A stretch of DNA of 64,000 nucleotides from Alphaproteobacteria bacterium (GCA_009995045.1 JAACQG010000008.1:62225-126224); one strand, 5' to 3'. Counted from the first letter of the stretch, positions 35,320 through 45,394 are shown. Numbers and translations are program-made. Notes: generated by a model from the sequence alone, not told the origin.

Positions 35320-36333
35320 ATGCCTGACACTCAATTTTTTCATCGTAGTCGTGCCTTCACACTTTCTGAAATCGCTGCATTGACCGGCTCGGTTATTGCG
35401 GATGGTTTTGACAGTGACATGGTTGTTGAAAATGTTTCGCCCCTTGATGTGGCGACATGGACAGATCTTAGTTTCCTCGATAATGTGAAATATAAGGACC
35501 AGTTTAAAGAGACTAAAGCTGGGGCGTGTTTTGTTCATCGAGATATGGTTGATATTGCCCCCGAAGATGTCGCACTTTTGATTAGCCCAACGCCCTATAA
35601 ATCTTATGCGTTGGCGGCGCAGGCATTTTACCCGCAAGATGCGTTTGAACCTCAAATTTCTGAACACGCATTCATTCACTCAGATGCAAAGATTGGTCAA
35701 GGTTGCCGCATTGATGCAGGCGCAATTATTGCATCTGGTGCTGTGATTGGAGATAATGGCTGGGTTGAGGCTGGTGCGCATATTGATGAGAATGTTACGA
35801 TTGGAGCGCGTTGTCGTATTGGAAGCAATGCGAGCCTATCGCATGCGGTTCTTGATGATCATGTGCGCTTATATCCCGGGGTTCGTGTTGGGCAAGATGG
35901 ATTCGGCTTTGCTATTGATCCTTCGGGATATGTTAAAGTTCCACAGCTTGGTCGTGTTTTGATTGGTTCGCATGTTGAGATCGGTGCAAATACCACGATT
36001 GATAGAGGCGCGGGTCCTGATACCGTGATTGGGCAAGGCACGTGGATTGATAACCTCGTGCAAATTGGTCATAACGTTAAAATCGGCAAGGGCTGCGTGA
36101 TCGTCGCGCAGGTCGGTATATCGGGGAGCACCGTCATTGATGATTATGTCGTGATCGGCGGTCAAGTCGGTATTGCCGGGCATCTCCATATTGGAAGTGG
36201 TGTGCGCATTGCGGCGCAATCTGGGGTTATGAAGAATATTCCGGCGGGGCAGGAAATGATGGGGTCTCCTGCTATGCCAATCAAGGATCATATGCGGCAA
36301 ATTATTGCATTGAAACGCTTGGCGAAACGTTAA
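35320..36333 (+). CDS. lpxD: UDP-3-O-acylglucosamine N-acyltransferase
   Basis: Third step of lipid A synthesis, adding the N-linked hydroxyacyl chain. The 337-aa protein has an N-terminal uridine-binding domain, then a left-handed beta-helix of hexapeptide repeats (about residues 110-300), with HDHVRL-like and IGHNVKIGKGCVIVAQVGISGS stretches (key segment QIGHNVKIGKGC). The C-terminal helix ends MRQIIALKRLAKR. Confidence 0.96.
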   Translation: MPDTQFFHRSRAFTLSEIAALTGSVIADGFDSDMVVENVSPLDVATWTDLSFLDNVKYKDQFKETKAGACFVHRDMVDIAPEDVALLISPTPYKSYALAAQAFYPQDAFEPQISEHAFIHSDAKIGQGCRIDAGAIIASGAVIGDNGWVEAGAHIDENVTIGARCRIGSNASLSHAVLDDHVRLYPGVRVGQDGFGFAIDPSGYVKVPQLGRVLIGSHVEIGANTTIDRGAGPDTVIGQGTWIDNLVQIGHNVKIGKGCVIVAQVGISGSTVIDDYVVIGGQVGIAGHLHIGSGVRIAAQSGVMKNIPAGQEMMGSPAMPIKDHMRQIIALKRLAKR

Positions 36334-36363
36334 TTTAAAAAGTGTATTACATAAAAAGAGAAT

Positions 36364-36825
36364 TTGATTATGAGCGAAGACAACACAACACAGATTGATA
36401 TTACACGGATCATGCAGATGATTCCGCATCGTTATCCTATTTTGCTTGTTGACCGTATTTTAGAAATTGATGCAGGTGAACGCGCGGTTGCGTTGAAAAA
36501 TGTGACGATGAATGAGCCACATTTTCAGGGGCATTTTCCGGGGCATCCGGTTATGCCAGGTGTTTTGATCGTCGAGGCAATGGCGCAGACCTCTGCGATT
36601 GTTTGCGTTGAGAGCCTTGGTGTGGCGGCCGAGGGTAAGGTTGTTTATTTCATGACCATTGATAACGCACGTTTTCGTAAACCAGTTACGCCGGGCGATA
36701 GTCTTATTATCGAGGTTACTAAAATTCGTTCGCGTGCGAATGTGTGGAAGTTTCAAGGCGTTGCGAAGGTCGGTGATCAGGTATGCGCGGAAGCCACATT
36801 CAGTGCGATGATTACTGATAAATAG
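36364..36825 (+). CDS. fabZ: 3-hydroxyacyl-[ACP] dehydratase
   Basis: Hot-dog fold dehydratase of fatty acid elongation. 153 aa; start at 36364 or 36370 (MSEDNTTQ). Motifs: IPHRYPILLVDRILE and the active-site helix HFPGHPVMPGVLIVEAMAQ, with catalytic His and Glu. Co-location with lpxD and lpxA is standard, since both pathways share hydroxyacyl-ACP. Confidence 0.97.
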   Translation: MIMSEDNTTQIDITRIMQMIPHRYPILLVDRILEIDAGERAVALKNVTMNEPHFQGHFPGHPVMPGVLIVEAMAQTSAIVCVESLGVAAEGKVVYFMTIDNARFRKPVTPGDSLIIEVTKIRSRANVWKFQGVAKVGDQVCAEATFSAMITDK

Positions 36826-36893
36826 TTTTTTTGTAACGCGCTGCAACAAAGCGTGAATTGCATGTTATCTGCAGGCTTGGTGTAATAATTTTT

Positions 36894-37691
36894 ATGACGA
36901 ATACAATTCATCCGACAGCGATTATTGAAGACGGTGCGCAAATTGGCGACAACGTTACTATTGGCCCTTATTGTGTGATTGGGGCAGATGTTGTTGTGTC
37001 TGATGGTGTGACATTGAAAAGTCATGTCGTGCTTGATGGCCGTACCACGATTGGGAAGGGTACGATTATATATCCTTTCGCATCTTTGGGCAGTGCGCCA
37101 CAGGATTTGAAATATGCGGGTGAGCCATCGACGCTTATCATCGGTGAGAATAATACAATTCGTGAGCATGTGACCATGAATCCCGGTACGGACGGTAATG
37201 GGCGCATGGAGACGCGCATAGGGAATAACTGTTTGTTTATGATGGCGTCTCATGTGGCGCATGATTGCGTTGTTGGTAATAACGTTATTTTGGCGAATAA
37301 TGCGACATTGGCGGGGCATGTTGTTGTTGGTGATTTTGCGATTATTGGTGGTTTGTCTGCGGTGCATCAGTTTGCGCGCATTGGTGAGCATGCGATGATT
37401 GGCGGGATGTCAGGCGTTGAAAACGATGTTATTCCTTATGGTCTTGTTAAGGGTGAGCGCGCCTCTTTGCATGGACTTAACATTATCGGCCTTAAGCGGC
37501 GCGGGTTTGATAATAGTGACGTACGTGCACTTCAAAATGCCTATAGCGATTTATTCTCTGATGAGGGAACGCTTGAGGCTCGTGTTGAGAAAGTTTCCAA
37601 CGATTATGCGGCGCAAGACAGCGTTTCAAAATTGATTGAATTTGCGCAAGGTAAATCCAAGATGCCGCTGTGCCAGCCTTCTAAAAAATGA
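36894..37691 (+). CDS. lpxA: UDP-N-acetylglucosamine O-acyltransferase
   Basis: First step of lipid A synthesis. The start is placed at 36894 (MTNTIHPTAIIEDGA), as the longer frame begins with residues foreign to the family. 265 aa. Left-handed beta-helix of hexapeptide repeats to about residue 190, with the catalytic His in MMASHVAHDCVVGNNV (~residue 120), then a helical C-terminal domain (GLKRRGF). The stop overlaps lpxI by 4 nt. Confidence 0.97.
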   Translation: MTNTIHPTAIIEDGAQIGDNVTIGPYCVIGADVVVSDGVTLKSHVVLDGRTTIGKGTIIYPFASLGSAPQDLKYAGEPSTLIIGENNTIREHVTMNPGTDGNGRMETRIGNNCLFMMASHVAHDCVVGNNVILANNATLAGHVVVGDFAIIGGLSAVHQFARIGEHAMIGGMSGVENDVIPYGLVKGERASLHGLNIIGLKRRGFDNSDVRALQNAYSDLFSDEGTLEARVEKVSNDYAAQDSVSKLIEFAQGKSKMPLCQPSKK

Positions 37692-38524
37692 CACATAAAA
37701 CGATCAAGACATTAGGGATTATTGCGGGCGGCGGTGTGTTGCCGCAAAGGCTTTCTGATGCTTGTCGTGCGCAAAATATTGATGTGTTTGTGGTTGGTTT
37801 TGAAGGGCAAACCGAAGATGCATTTTTGACGCAACAGGATCATATTCGTGCCAAATTGGGTCAAGTTGGTAAGATCATTAAAGCGTTTAAGTCGCGTGAT
37901 ATTGACGATCTTGTGTTGATTGGATCCATTGAACGCCCCTCATTTTCAGAGCTTATCCCTGATTTGAAAGCTGCCAAGTTTTTGGCGAGTACAGGTTTAA
38001 AAGCGATGGGCGATAGTGATTTGCTTTCTGCCCTTCGCACGTTTCTAGAAAAAGAAGGGTTTGATGTGCATGGGGTGCAAGATTTTATGCCAGAGCTTTT
38101 AACTCCCTTAGGGAATTTGACAAAGGCAAAGCCATCTCAGGGGGATATGGTTGATATTGCCCGCGGTGCGGAGATCTTGAATGACATGGCCGCGCTTGAT
38201 ATCGGACAGGCCATTATAGTTCAAGAGGGGCTTGTGTTGGGTGTTGAGGCGATTGAGGGGACGAATGCGTTGATTGAGCGTTGCGGCGCTTTAAAGCGTA
38301 AAGGGCGCAAGGGCGTTCTGGTTAAGCTTTGTAAGGCGCAGCAAGATACCTCGCTTGATTTGCCCACGATTGGGGTGAAAACTATTCAAGCTATTCATCA
38401 GTCAGGGTTCGGCGGTGTTGCCGTTCATGCAGGAAAAAGTTTGATGAGTGATAAAGAAGCGCTTGTTTCTTTGGCCAATGCGCATAATCTTTATATTGTC
38501 GGGATTGATCCTGACTCCATTTAA
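37688..38524 (+). CDS. lpxI: UDP-2,3-diacylglucosamine diphosphatase LpxI
   Basis: Hydrolyses UDP-diacylglucosamine to lipid X; the LpxI form replaces LpxH in alphaproteobacteria. 278 aa. N-terminal domain begins LGIIAGGGVLPQRLSDACR; the C-terminal (DUF1009) domain has GTNALIERCGAL, KGVLVKLCKAQQDTSLDLP and the TIGVKTIQ segment. ATGA-coupled to lpxA, followed by lpxB. Confidence 0.95.
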   Translation: MTHKTIKTLGIIAGGGVLPQRLSDACRAQNIDVFVVGFEGQTEDAFLTQQDHIRAKLGQVGKIIKAFKSRDIDDLVLIGSIERPSFSELIPDLKAAKFLASTGLKAMGDSDLLSALRTFLEKEGFDVHGVQDFMPELLTPLGNLTKAKPSQGDMVDIARGAEILNDMAALDIGQAIIVQEGLVLGVEAIEGTNALIERCGALKRKGRKGVLVKLCKAQQDTSLDLPTIGVKTIQAIHQSGFGGVAVHAGKSLMSDKEALVSLANAHNLYIVGIDPDSI

Positions 38525-38539
38525 AACAGGGAATTCATT

Positions 38540-39709
38540 ATGGTTGTTATTGCGCCGAAAGTATTTTTGATTGCGGGCGAGGCTTCAGGCGATGTTCTTG
38601 GTTCACAATTGATGGAGTCTCTTAAAGCGTCTCAGGCGCAATTCATGGGGGTTGGCGGCCCTTTGATGGAAGAGCAGGGGCTTGATAGCCTTATGCCGAT
38701 GCATGAGCTATGTGTGATGGGGATTTGGGAGGTTGTTGTTCAGCTTCCGCGCCTCATCAAGCTTATAAACGGTGTTGTTGAGGAGATAGAGCGCGCGCAA
38801 CCGGATATTGTCGTGACGATTGATCTTCCGGATTTTAATTTTCAGGTCGCTAAGCGTCTTAAAAAACGGGGTATTTATACGGGTAAGTTTGTCCATTATG
38901 TTGCGCCGAGTGTTTGGGCGTGGCGTCCTGGGCGCGCTAAGAAAATAGCACAATTTCTTGATGGTATCATGTGTCTGTTTCCGTTTGAGCCTGAGTATTT
39001 TGAAAAGCATGGTTTGCCTTCGAAATATGTGGGGCATCCGATTATCAGGCAGGATCATAAAAAAGAAAATATGGCTTTTCGTGAGGCTTATGACATTAAG
39101 GCGGATGATTTTGTTTTTGGTCTCTATTTGGGCAGCCGTGAATCTGAAATTAGTCGTCATAAGGATGTTTTCAAGGATGCGGTTAATTTCATTCTTGAGC
39201 AAAAGCCAGATGTACAAATTTTACTACCAACCCTTGAGGGGCTAGAGCTGGAAGCGTATCAGTCCATGCGCGGTTTGAATGTTACGCCGATTATTGTTTC
39301 GAATGCGAAGGATAAATGGGCGGCTATGCGTAATTGTGACCTTGCGATGGCGGTGTCTGGTACGGTTGGTTTAGAGCTTGCGTATATGAATGTCCCACAT
39401 GTCATTGCTTATAAGACACATTTCCTTACCTTCCTTGCTGTGCGTTTGTTGGTGAAGGTGCGTTTTGCACATTTGGTGAATATATTGCTGGATAAGGCGG
39501 TTGTGCCGGAATTTCTTCAAAGCCAGTGTAAGTCGCTTTTGATCGCTGCGGAGCTTATGCGTCTTATTTCTGATCCTGCGGTTATGGCACAACAGAAAGT
39601 TGCGTTTCATGATGCGCGGCGAATTTTGAAAAAAGATGTTGCAGAAAACCCTGCAGCAAGCGCCGCAGGGTTCGTGTTGGATATTTTGAATAAACCTGAT
39701 CAGCTGTAA
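38540..39709 (+). CDS. lpxB: Lipid-A-disaccharide synthase
   Basis: Joins lipid X and UDP-diacylglucosamine into the lipid A disaccharide; GT19 family, peripheral on the inner membrane. 389 aa with the N-terminal motif IAGEASGDVLGSQLMESLK, HYVAPSVWAWRPGRAKKI, and the nucleotide-binding stretch LYLGSRESEISRH. Its last 60 bases also contain the inverted repeat that looks like the terminator of the convergent gltA gene. Confidence 0.96.
   Translation: MVVIAPKVFLIAGEASGDVLGSQLMESLKASQAQFMGVGGPLMEEQGLDSLMPMHELCVMGIWEVVVQLPRLIKLINGVVEEIERAQPDIVVTIDLPDFNFQVAKRLKKRGIYTGKFVHYVAPSVWAWRPGRAKKIAQFLDGIMCLFPFEPEYFEKHGLPSKYVGHPIIRQDHKKENMAFREAYDIKADDFVFGLYLGSRESEISRHKDVFKDAVNFILEQKPDVQILLPTLEGLELEAYQSMRGLNVTPIIVSNAKDKWAAMRNCDLAMAVSGTVGLELAYMNVPHVIAYKTHFLTFLAVRLLVKVRFAHLVNILLDKAVVPEFLQSQCKSLLIAAELMRLISDPAVMAQQKVAFHDARRILKKDVAENPAASAAGFVLDILNKPDQL
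39643..39672 (-). terminator. Probable gltA terminator inside the lpxB 3' end
   Basis: On the minus strand AACCCTGC (39672-39665) pairs with GCAGGGTT (39654-39647) across a 10-nt loop and runs into TTTTC. It lies about 55 nt past the gltA stop, within lpxB coding sequence. The T-run is short, so strength is uncertain. Confidence 0.55.
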
Positions 39710-39727
39710 TCAGGCAATTCGAACGCG

Positions 39728-41041
39728 TTATTTGCGTTTATTCATTGGAACATATTTGCGGTGATCTTCGCCGATATATAGCTGTCTTGGGCGGCCAATT
39801 TTCAATGTTGGCTCTTCAATCATTTCTTTCCATTGTGATACCCATCCAACTGTTCGTGCGACAGCAAAGAGAACAGTGAACATTTCAACCGGGAAGCCCA
39901 TCGCTTTAAGGATGATTCCTGAATAGAAATCAACATTCGGGAACAGTTTTCTGTCTACGAAATATGGGTCTTCAAGGGCGATGCGCTCTAATTCCATCGC
40001 AAGTTCGAGGCGTGGGTCTTGTACGCCGAGATCCTCAAGCACTTCGTCGCAGGCCTTTTTCAATACGCCGGCGCGTGGGTCGGTGTTTTTGTAGACGCGA
40101 TGGCCAAAGCCCATGAGGCGGAATGGGTCATCTTTGTCTTTAGCGCGGGCGATGAATTCAGGAATGTTTTTCTTGTCGCCGATTTGATCGAGCATCTCAA
40201 GAACGGCTTGGTTCGCACCGCCATGACTTGGTCCCCAGAGAGAGGCAATACCAGATGATATGCAGGCAAATGGGTTTGCTTGTGATGATCCGGCAAGGCG
40301 TACGGTGGATGTTGATGCATTTTGCTCGTGATCGGCGTGAAGGATGAGGATTTTATCCATGGCGTCCGCAAGAATTGGATTTACCTTATATGGCTCAGCG
40401 GGAAGGCCGAAGCACATATAGAGGAAGTTTTCTGCGTAGGATAGGTCGTTGCGTGGATACATGAATGGCTGACCCAATGTGTATTTCATGGTCATTGCCG
40501 CAAGTGTTGGTATTTTTGCAATCAAACGATGCGCGGATATTTCACGTTGACGCTCATCCCAGATATCGAGGGAGTCGTGATAGAAAGCAGATAGTGCGCC
40601 GGTAATTCCACACATAATCGCCATAGGATGTGCATCACGGCGGAAGCCGCGGAAGAAATAGTTGATCTGCTCATGCACCATTGTGTGATAAGTGATGTTA
40701 TGATCAAATTCTTCATATTGTTTTTTATTTGGAAGCTCCCCTTCAAGGAGGAGGTGGGCGACTTCAAGGAAGTTACTTTTCTCGGCAAGTTCTTCAATCG
40801 TATATCCGCGATGCATCAAAATGCCTTTGTCGCCGTCGATAAAGGTTAGTTTTGATTTACAGCTGCCTGTTGCGGTAAAGCTAGGGTCGAATGTGAAATG
40901 CCCTGTCTCTGCGTAGAATTTACGTATATCGACCACGTCAGGGCCGCATGTCCCAGAGAGAACGGGGAAGTCAAAGCTTTCACCCGTTGCATTATTGGTC
41001 ATTGTGAATGTGTTTGATTTTGTGTCTGCGGATTTGGACAT
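39728..41041 (-). CDS. gltA: Citrate synthase
   Basis: Condenses acetyl-CoA and oxaloacetate at the entry of the TCA cycle. 437 aa, the NADH-sensitive hexameric type by length and N-terminal domain. Active-site stretches: SIxx-like [16 protein letters not shown] (His), [18 protein letters not shown] (His) and the Asp region [18 protein letters not shown] precedes the ATG. Converges on lpxB with an 18-nt gap. Confidence 0.97.
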   Translation of the reverse strand: MSKSADTKSNTFTMTNNATGESFDFPVLSGTCGPDVVDIRKFYAETGHFTFDPSFTATGSCKSKLTFIDGDKGILMHRGYTIEELAEKSNFLEVAHLLLEGELPNKKQYEEFDHNITYHTMVHEQINYFFRGFRRDAHPMAIMCGITGALSAFYHDSLDIWDERQREISAHRLIAKIPTLAAMTMKYTLGQPFMYPRNDLSYAENFLYMCFGLPAEPYKVNPILADAMDKILILHADHEQNASTSTVRLAGSSQANPFACISSGIASLWGPSHGGANQAVLEMLDQIGDKKNIPEFIARAKDKDDPFRLMGFGHRVYKNTDPRAGVLKKACDEVLEDLGVQDPRLELAMELERIALEDPYFVDRKLFPNVDFYSGIILKAMGFPVEMFTVLFAVARTVGWVSQWKEMIEEPTLKIGRPRQLYIGEDHRKYVPMNKRK

Positions 41042-41134
41042 TTATAATCCCCTTAATGATTATGCTTAAATTATCTTTAGAAAAAAGATAGGCGTGTGGA
41101 GTCAGAAACCAAGTGGTGATTCCTGTCCTTCTAT

Positions 41135-42550
41135 TTATGCCTTGTTTTTGATGAAATTTAAAGCGTTTTGAATGCGTGCGCGTGTCTCATCTAACCCTAA
41201 AATTTCAGCCGCCTTGAAAATTGACGGTGAGACTGTCGTTCCCGTTAAAGCTGCGCGAAGGGGCATGGCGACTTTTCCGAGTTTTCCGTCACGTAAAGTG
41301 TCCGCTACGCTCTTACAGGCGGTTTGAATGGATTCATCGTTCCACTCAACTTTGGTGAATTCTTGATCAAGTGTGTCTAGCACCTGGGTTGCATCTGCGT
41401 CGAGCATGTTTGATGCTTTTTCGTCAAAATCAAAGGGGACATTTTTTGTATAAAACAATGCTTCATCAGTGATTTGGAGTAATGTTTTCGCGCGTGACTT
41501 TAATTCATCCATATGCGCGATGATACGTTTTTGCGCCTCTTGATCCGGTTCAACGCCGTGGCGGGATTTGAAAAATGGGAGCGTCCATGCCATGAGGTCG
41601 TTGTTATCTGCGATATCAATATAATGCGCGTTCAGGCTTTCGAGCTTGGCGAAGTCGAATTTCGCTGCGGCTTTGCCGATTCCGTCGAAATCGAACCATT
41701 CTATCGCTTTATCTGTCGGGATGATTTCATCATCGCCATGTCCCCAGCCAAGACGCATGAGATAATTGCGCATTGCTTCGGGGAGGTAGCCCATTTCACG
41801 GTATTCTTCGAGGCTTTGTGCGCCGTGACGTTTGGAGAATTTTGCGCCATCGGGGCCGTGAATGAGCGGCAGATGTGCAAATTCCGGCACATCCCAGCCC
41901 ATCGCGTCGAAGACTATTTTCTGGCGGAATGTGTTGTTGAGGTGGTCATCGCCGCGCATAATGTGAGTTATCCCCATATCGTGGTCATCTACGACGACTG
42001 ACAACATATAGGTTGGAGAGCCATCGGAGCGCAGGATGATGAAATCATCGAGGTTTTCATTTTGAACGGTGACTTCGCCTTGTACTTTATCATGGATCGT
42101 TGTCGCGCCATCTAAAGGCGCTTTTATACGGATGACGGGCTCTACGCCTTCGGGGGCGGGTTGATCGCTGTCGCGCCATCTGCGGTCATAGGATGTTTGT
42201 TTGCCTTCTGCGCGTGCCTGATCGCGCATCTCTTGTAATTCCTCAGGCGAGCAATAGCATTGATAGGCTTTCCCTTTTTCTAGAAGCTCTAATGCGATTT
42301 CGCGGTGGCGGGCTTGGTTTGCAAATTGTGATGTGATCTCACCGTCATGATCAAGGCCGAGCCATTGAAGACCATCAATGATCGCCTGGACGGCGTCTTC
42401 TGAATGGCGCTTGCGGTCTGTATCTTCGATGCGCACAACAAACTTTCCGCCTGTGTGTTTGGCGTAGAGCCAATTGAATAACGCGGTGCGGGCGTTGCCA
42501 ATATGCATGAATCCGGTTGGGGAGGGCGGGAATCTGGTTACAATGCTCAT
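41135..42550 (-). CDS. gltX: Glutamyl-tRNA synthetase
   Basis: Class I aminoacyl-tRNA synthetase, 471 aa. The HIGH motif appears as FMHIGNARTALFNWLYA and the KMSKS motif as FSKRHGA. RIEDTDRKR and IMRGDDHLNNT are also clear. In alphaproteobacteria GluRS often also makes Glu-tRNA-Gln for the GatCAB route, which I infer but cannot test here. A diverged hairpin-like repeat (GGAATCA/TGACTCC) lies in the 93-bp gap to gltA. The 5' end faces comEC. Confidence 0.97.
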   Translation of the reverse strand: MSIVTRFPPSPTGFMHIGNARTALFNWLYAKHTGGKFVVRIEDTDRKRHSEDAVQAIIDGLQWLGLDHDGEITSQFANQARHREIALELLEKGKAYQCYCSPEELQEMRDQARAEGKQTSYDRRWRDSDQPAPEGVEPVIRIKAPLDGATTIHDKVQGEVTVQNENLDDFIILRSDGSPTYMLSVVVDDHDMGITHIMRGDDHLNNTFRQKIVFDAMGWDVPEFAHLPLIHGPDGAKFSKRHGAQSLEEYREMGYLPEAMRNYLMRLGWGHGDDEIIPTDKAIEWFDFDGIGKAAAKFDFAKLESLNAHYIDIADNNDLMAWTLPFFKSRHGVEPDQEAQKRIIAHMDELKSRAKTLLQITDEALFYTKNVPFDFDEKASNMLDADATQVLDTLDQEFTKVEWNDESIQTACKSVADTLRDGKLGKVAMPLRAALTGTTVSPSIFKAAEILGLDETRARIQNALNFIKNKA

Positions 42551-44713
42551 TATCTCTTTGATCCGTTTTGGGTGAATGTTTATGCTTCATTTTGTAATGT
42601 GAAGTGGGGCAGGGTGCAAGCCCTTGATACGGTTATATTGAATTCATTGAAAGATCAACTTTACGCGGAGATCGCTGCGCAGCGGCCACAGGCTATTTTG
42701 CTTGTGCCTGTATGTTTGGCGTGTGGCATTGGTTTGTATTTTTCGCTCATGTTTGAGCCGCGTTTGTTTTATGGCGTTTGTGTATTGGGTTTGTCTTTGT
42801 TGACGATAGTGTTTTCAAAGGGTGGCATGCGTTTTGTTTTCATTGGTGTGATGATTTTTGCGTTAGGGTTTGTCGCTGCGCAAATCCGTACGCATGTGTC
42901 GTATACGCCGATTTTATCCAAAAAGATGGATTTTAAGGTGGTTGAAGGGCGTATTGCGGCGATTGAGATGCTTGATAAGGGGGCGCGATTAACGCTTTCC
43001 GAGGTCAGTATTGAGGGGCTTGGCCTTGATGAAACACCCCGCAAAATTCGCCTTAAATTATGGAAGAGTGATGGTCTTGGTGTTGGGCAGCGTGTGCGAG
43101 GTTTGGCCGCTCTCAATCCGCCATCTCCGCCAGTTATCCCGAGAGGGTTCGATTTTCAGCGTTATATGTATTTTCGCGGTATCGGTGCGGTTGGGTTTAT
43201 GTATGGGCCACCGACGGTGATTGATGATGATCAGGTTTTGCGCATGGGCGGTTGGATTGAGCGCGTGCGGCAGATTATTGGCGCGCGTATTGATGCGGCG
43301 CTTGATGCACCGCAGATGGGTCTGGCGCGGGCCTTTATGATTGGGCAGCGCACTTCAATTGAAGATGATGATATGGCGGCGATCCGTGCCTCGGGCCTTG
43401 CGCATATGTTGGCCATATCGGGACTGCATGTGGGGTTGTTTTCTGGCGCTGTGTTTTTTGTAATGCGTTTTGCTATGGCGATGTTTCCGGCATTTGCGCT
43501 GCGTTTTCCAATTAAGAAATATGCGGCGGTCGGGGCGATGGTGGCGGCGTTGTTTTACATGTTAATCGCGGGGGCGACGATACCGACGCAGCGGGCGATG
43601 ATTTCGGTGGCGGTGGTGTTTTGTGCGATATTACTGGATCGTTCGCCGATTTCTTTGCGTGTAGTTGCGTTTGCCGCGTTCTGGGTGCTTGTGTTTTTCC
43701 CTGAGAGTTTGATGTCGGCGAGTTTTCAGATGTCATTTGCGGCGGTCACGGCGTTGGTTGGATTTTATGATTGGAGCCGGCCGCTTTGGAGTGAGTGGGC
43801 GCGGCAGGCGGGCATGGTGAAAAAAGCGGGGCTTTATTTTGTAGGGGTTGCATCAACAACGGTGATTGCGACGGTTTCAACTGCGCCGCTGACCTTGTTT
43901 CATTTTCAGGCTTTGCCGATCTATGGGCTGTTGGCGAATATCATTTGTGTGCCGTTGCTTGCGTTTTATGTGATGCCGCTTGCGATTTTGGCTTTTGTTT
44001 TGATGCCGTTTGGTATGGAGGGGATTGCGTTGTCGTTGATGGAAGCTGGATTGTCTGTGATCATTTGGCTCGCGCATTTTGTTGCTGGGATTGAAGGGGC
44101 GGTTTTGCATGTGCCTGCGTTTGAACTTTGGGCTATGGTCTGTTTTGTTTTTGCGTGTATATCGGTGATTGTGTTGCGGGGACGTTTTCGGGTCATTTTG
44201 GTTTCTGCATTTGGTGTTTTGACCCTCGTAAACTTTCAATGGATTCAGTATGATGTAATGGTTTCTTCAAAAACTGATCTCATTGCGCTTGATGCAAAAG
44301 AGGCGCAATTGATTGTGTCGGACGCAAGGAGGAGCCGTTTCAAGCGAGAGAATTGGCAGCTGGTTATGGGGTTTGAGGGTGAAGATGTTACAATTTTTCC
44401 GAAAGATGGGGAAATGCGCGGTGAGGATTATGTTTTATCGTGTGATATTATTGGATGTCGTTATGAAACAAGCGGTCGAAAGTTTTCGTATTTAAAAGAA
44501 TTTGATATTTCTGCATTCCATGATGAGTGTTTATGGGCGGATGTTATCATTGCGATGGATGTTTATGATCAGCCATGCGATGCGCAATATGTGGTGAACC
44601 GTCGTGAAAGCAAATATCATCGCGTGCATGCGTTTAGCGTTCATGATGATGGTATTGTCATGCAGCGGGTTGACGATTTCCGTGGCATCCGTCCATGGGT
44701 GCAAACACCTTAA
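42503..44713 (+). CDS. comEC: ComEC/Rec2 family competence and DNA-uptake protein
   Basis: Inner-membrane channel that, in studied bacteria, passes single-stranded DNA to the cytoplasm. The frame has 736 codons from ATG 42503, but the first ~16 lie antisense to the gltX start; GTG 42599 or TTG 42638 may be the true start, and none has a clear ribosome binding site. A DUF4131-like OB region (residues ~90-220) is followed by the Competence core with LARAFMIGQR, ASGLAHMLAISGLHVGLFSGAVF and about ten helices. The C-terminal metallo-beta-lactamase-like domain of long ComEC is reduced to ~150 hydrophilic residues without HxHxDH, as is common in Gram-negatives. Confidence 0.9.
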   Translation: MHESGWGGRESGYNAHYLFDPFWVNVYASFCNVKWGRVQALDTVILNSLKDQLYAEIAAQRPQAILLVPVCLACGIGLYFSLMFEPRLFYGVCVLGLSLLTIVFSKGGMRFVFIGVMIFALGFVAAQIRTHVSYTPILSKKMDFKVVEGRIAAIEMLDKGARLTLSEVSIEGLGLDETPRKIRLKLWKSDGLGVGQRVRGLAALNPPSPPVIPRGFDFQRYMYFRGIGAVGFMYGPPTVIDDDQVLRMGGWIERVRQIIGARIDAALDAPQMGLARAFMIGQRTSIEDDDMAAIRASGLAHMLAISGLHVGLFSGAVFFVMRFAMAMFPAFALRFPIKKYAAVGAMVAALFYMLIAGATIPTQRAMISVAVVFCAILLDRSPISLRVVAFAAFWVLVFFPESLMSASFQMSFAAVTALVGFYDWSRPLWSEWARQAGMVKKAGLYFVGVASTTVIATVSTAPLTLFHFQALPIYGLLANIICVPLLAFYVMPLAILAFVLMPFGMEGIALSLMEAGLSVIIWLAHFVAGIEGAVLHVPAFELWAMVCFVFACISVIVLRGRFRVILVSAFGVLTLVNFQWIQYDVMVSSKTDLIALDAKEAQLIVSDARRSRFKRENWQLVMGFEGEDVTIFPKDGEMRGEDYVLSCDIIGCRYETSGRKFSYLKEFDISAFHDECLWADVIIAMDVYDQPCDAQYVVNRRESKYHRVHAFSVHDDGIVMQRVDDFRGIRPWVQTP

Positions 44714-44737
44714 TATGCGGGCGGTATATCATTGTGG

Positions 44738-45394
44738 TTAATGATAACGGCGCATAAGGCTGACTAAGCGCCCTTGGATTTTGACGCGGTGTGGCTCAAA
44801 AATTTGCGGTTCATATGCGTCATTTTCTGGCTCAAGCACGATTTTATTGCCGGCGCGGCGTAAGCGTTTGAGCGTGACTTCCTCATCATCGACCAATGCG
44901 ACAATGATTGTACCGTTTTCGGCGGTCTCGCAGCGTTTGATGATGACGGTGTCGTGATTGTTTATGCCGGCCTTGATCATGGAATCGCCATCTACGGTGA
45001 GTGCGTATAAATCGCCAGTGCCAGCAAAACCGGGCGGGATTTGGACAAAGCTGCCGTCGTCGCGAATGGCTTCGATTGGTGTACCAGCAGCGATTTTTCC
45101 CAATAAGGGAATTTCTTCGAAATGGTCGATATCGTTTGTGTTTGCGGGGGCGATGACGCCAGAGGGTTGTGATTCGAAGCTGTCGGGCAGCATGATGATT
45201 TTCAGTGCGCGGGCGCGATGGGGAAGGCGTTCGATATATCCGCGCTCTTCAAGGCCGCTGATGAGGCGGTGGATACCGGATTTCGATTTCAAGCCTAGGG
45301 CGTTTTTCATTTCTTCAAATGATGGAGGAACGTCATCTTCACCAAGGTGCTTATGGATGAATAATAATAAGTCGCGCTGTTTACGTGTGAGCAT
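44738..45394 (-). CDS. lexA: SOS repressor LexA
   Basis: Represses DNA-damage genes until RecA-stimulated self-cleavage. 218 aa. N-terminal winged helix (SFEEMKNALGLKSKSGIHRL), the cleavage site Ala103-Gly104 in KIAAGTP, and the catalytic dyad Ser138 (DGDSMIKAG) and Lys176 (VTLKRL). A LexA box lies upstream, which implies autoregulation. The lexA position next to comEC and trpC is conserved in the class. Confidence 0.97.
   Translation of the reverse strand: MLTRKQRDLLLFIHKHLGEDDVPPSFEEMKNALGLKSKSGIHRLISGLEERGYIERLPHRARALKIIMLPDSFESQPSGVIAPANTNDIDHFEEIPLLGKIAAGTPIEAIRDDGSFVQIPPGFAGTGDLYALTVDGDSMIKAGINNHDTVIIKRCETAENGTIIVALVDDEEVTLKRLRRAGNKIVLEPENDAYEPQIFEPHRVKIQGRLVSLMRRYH

Noticed and set aside
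43877-44239. 120-codon minus-strand frame inside comEC
   Set aside because: Lys/His/Gln-rich composition is what antisense of hydrophobic helices gives; no family motif.
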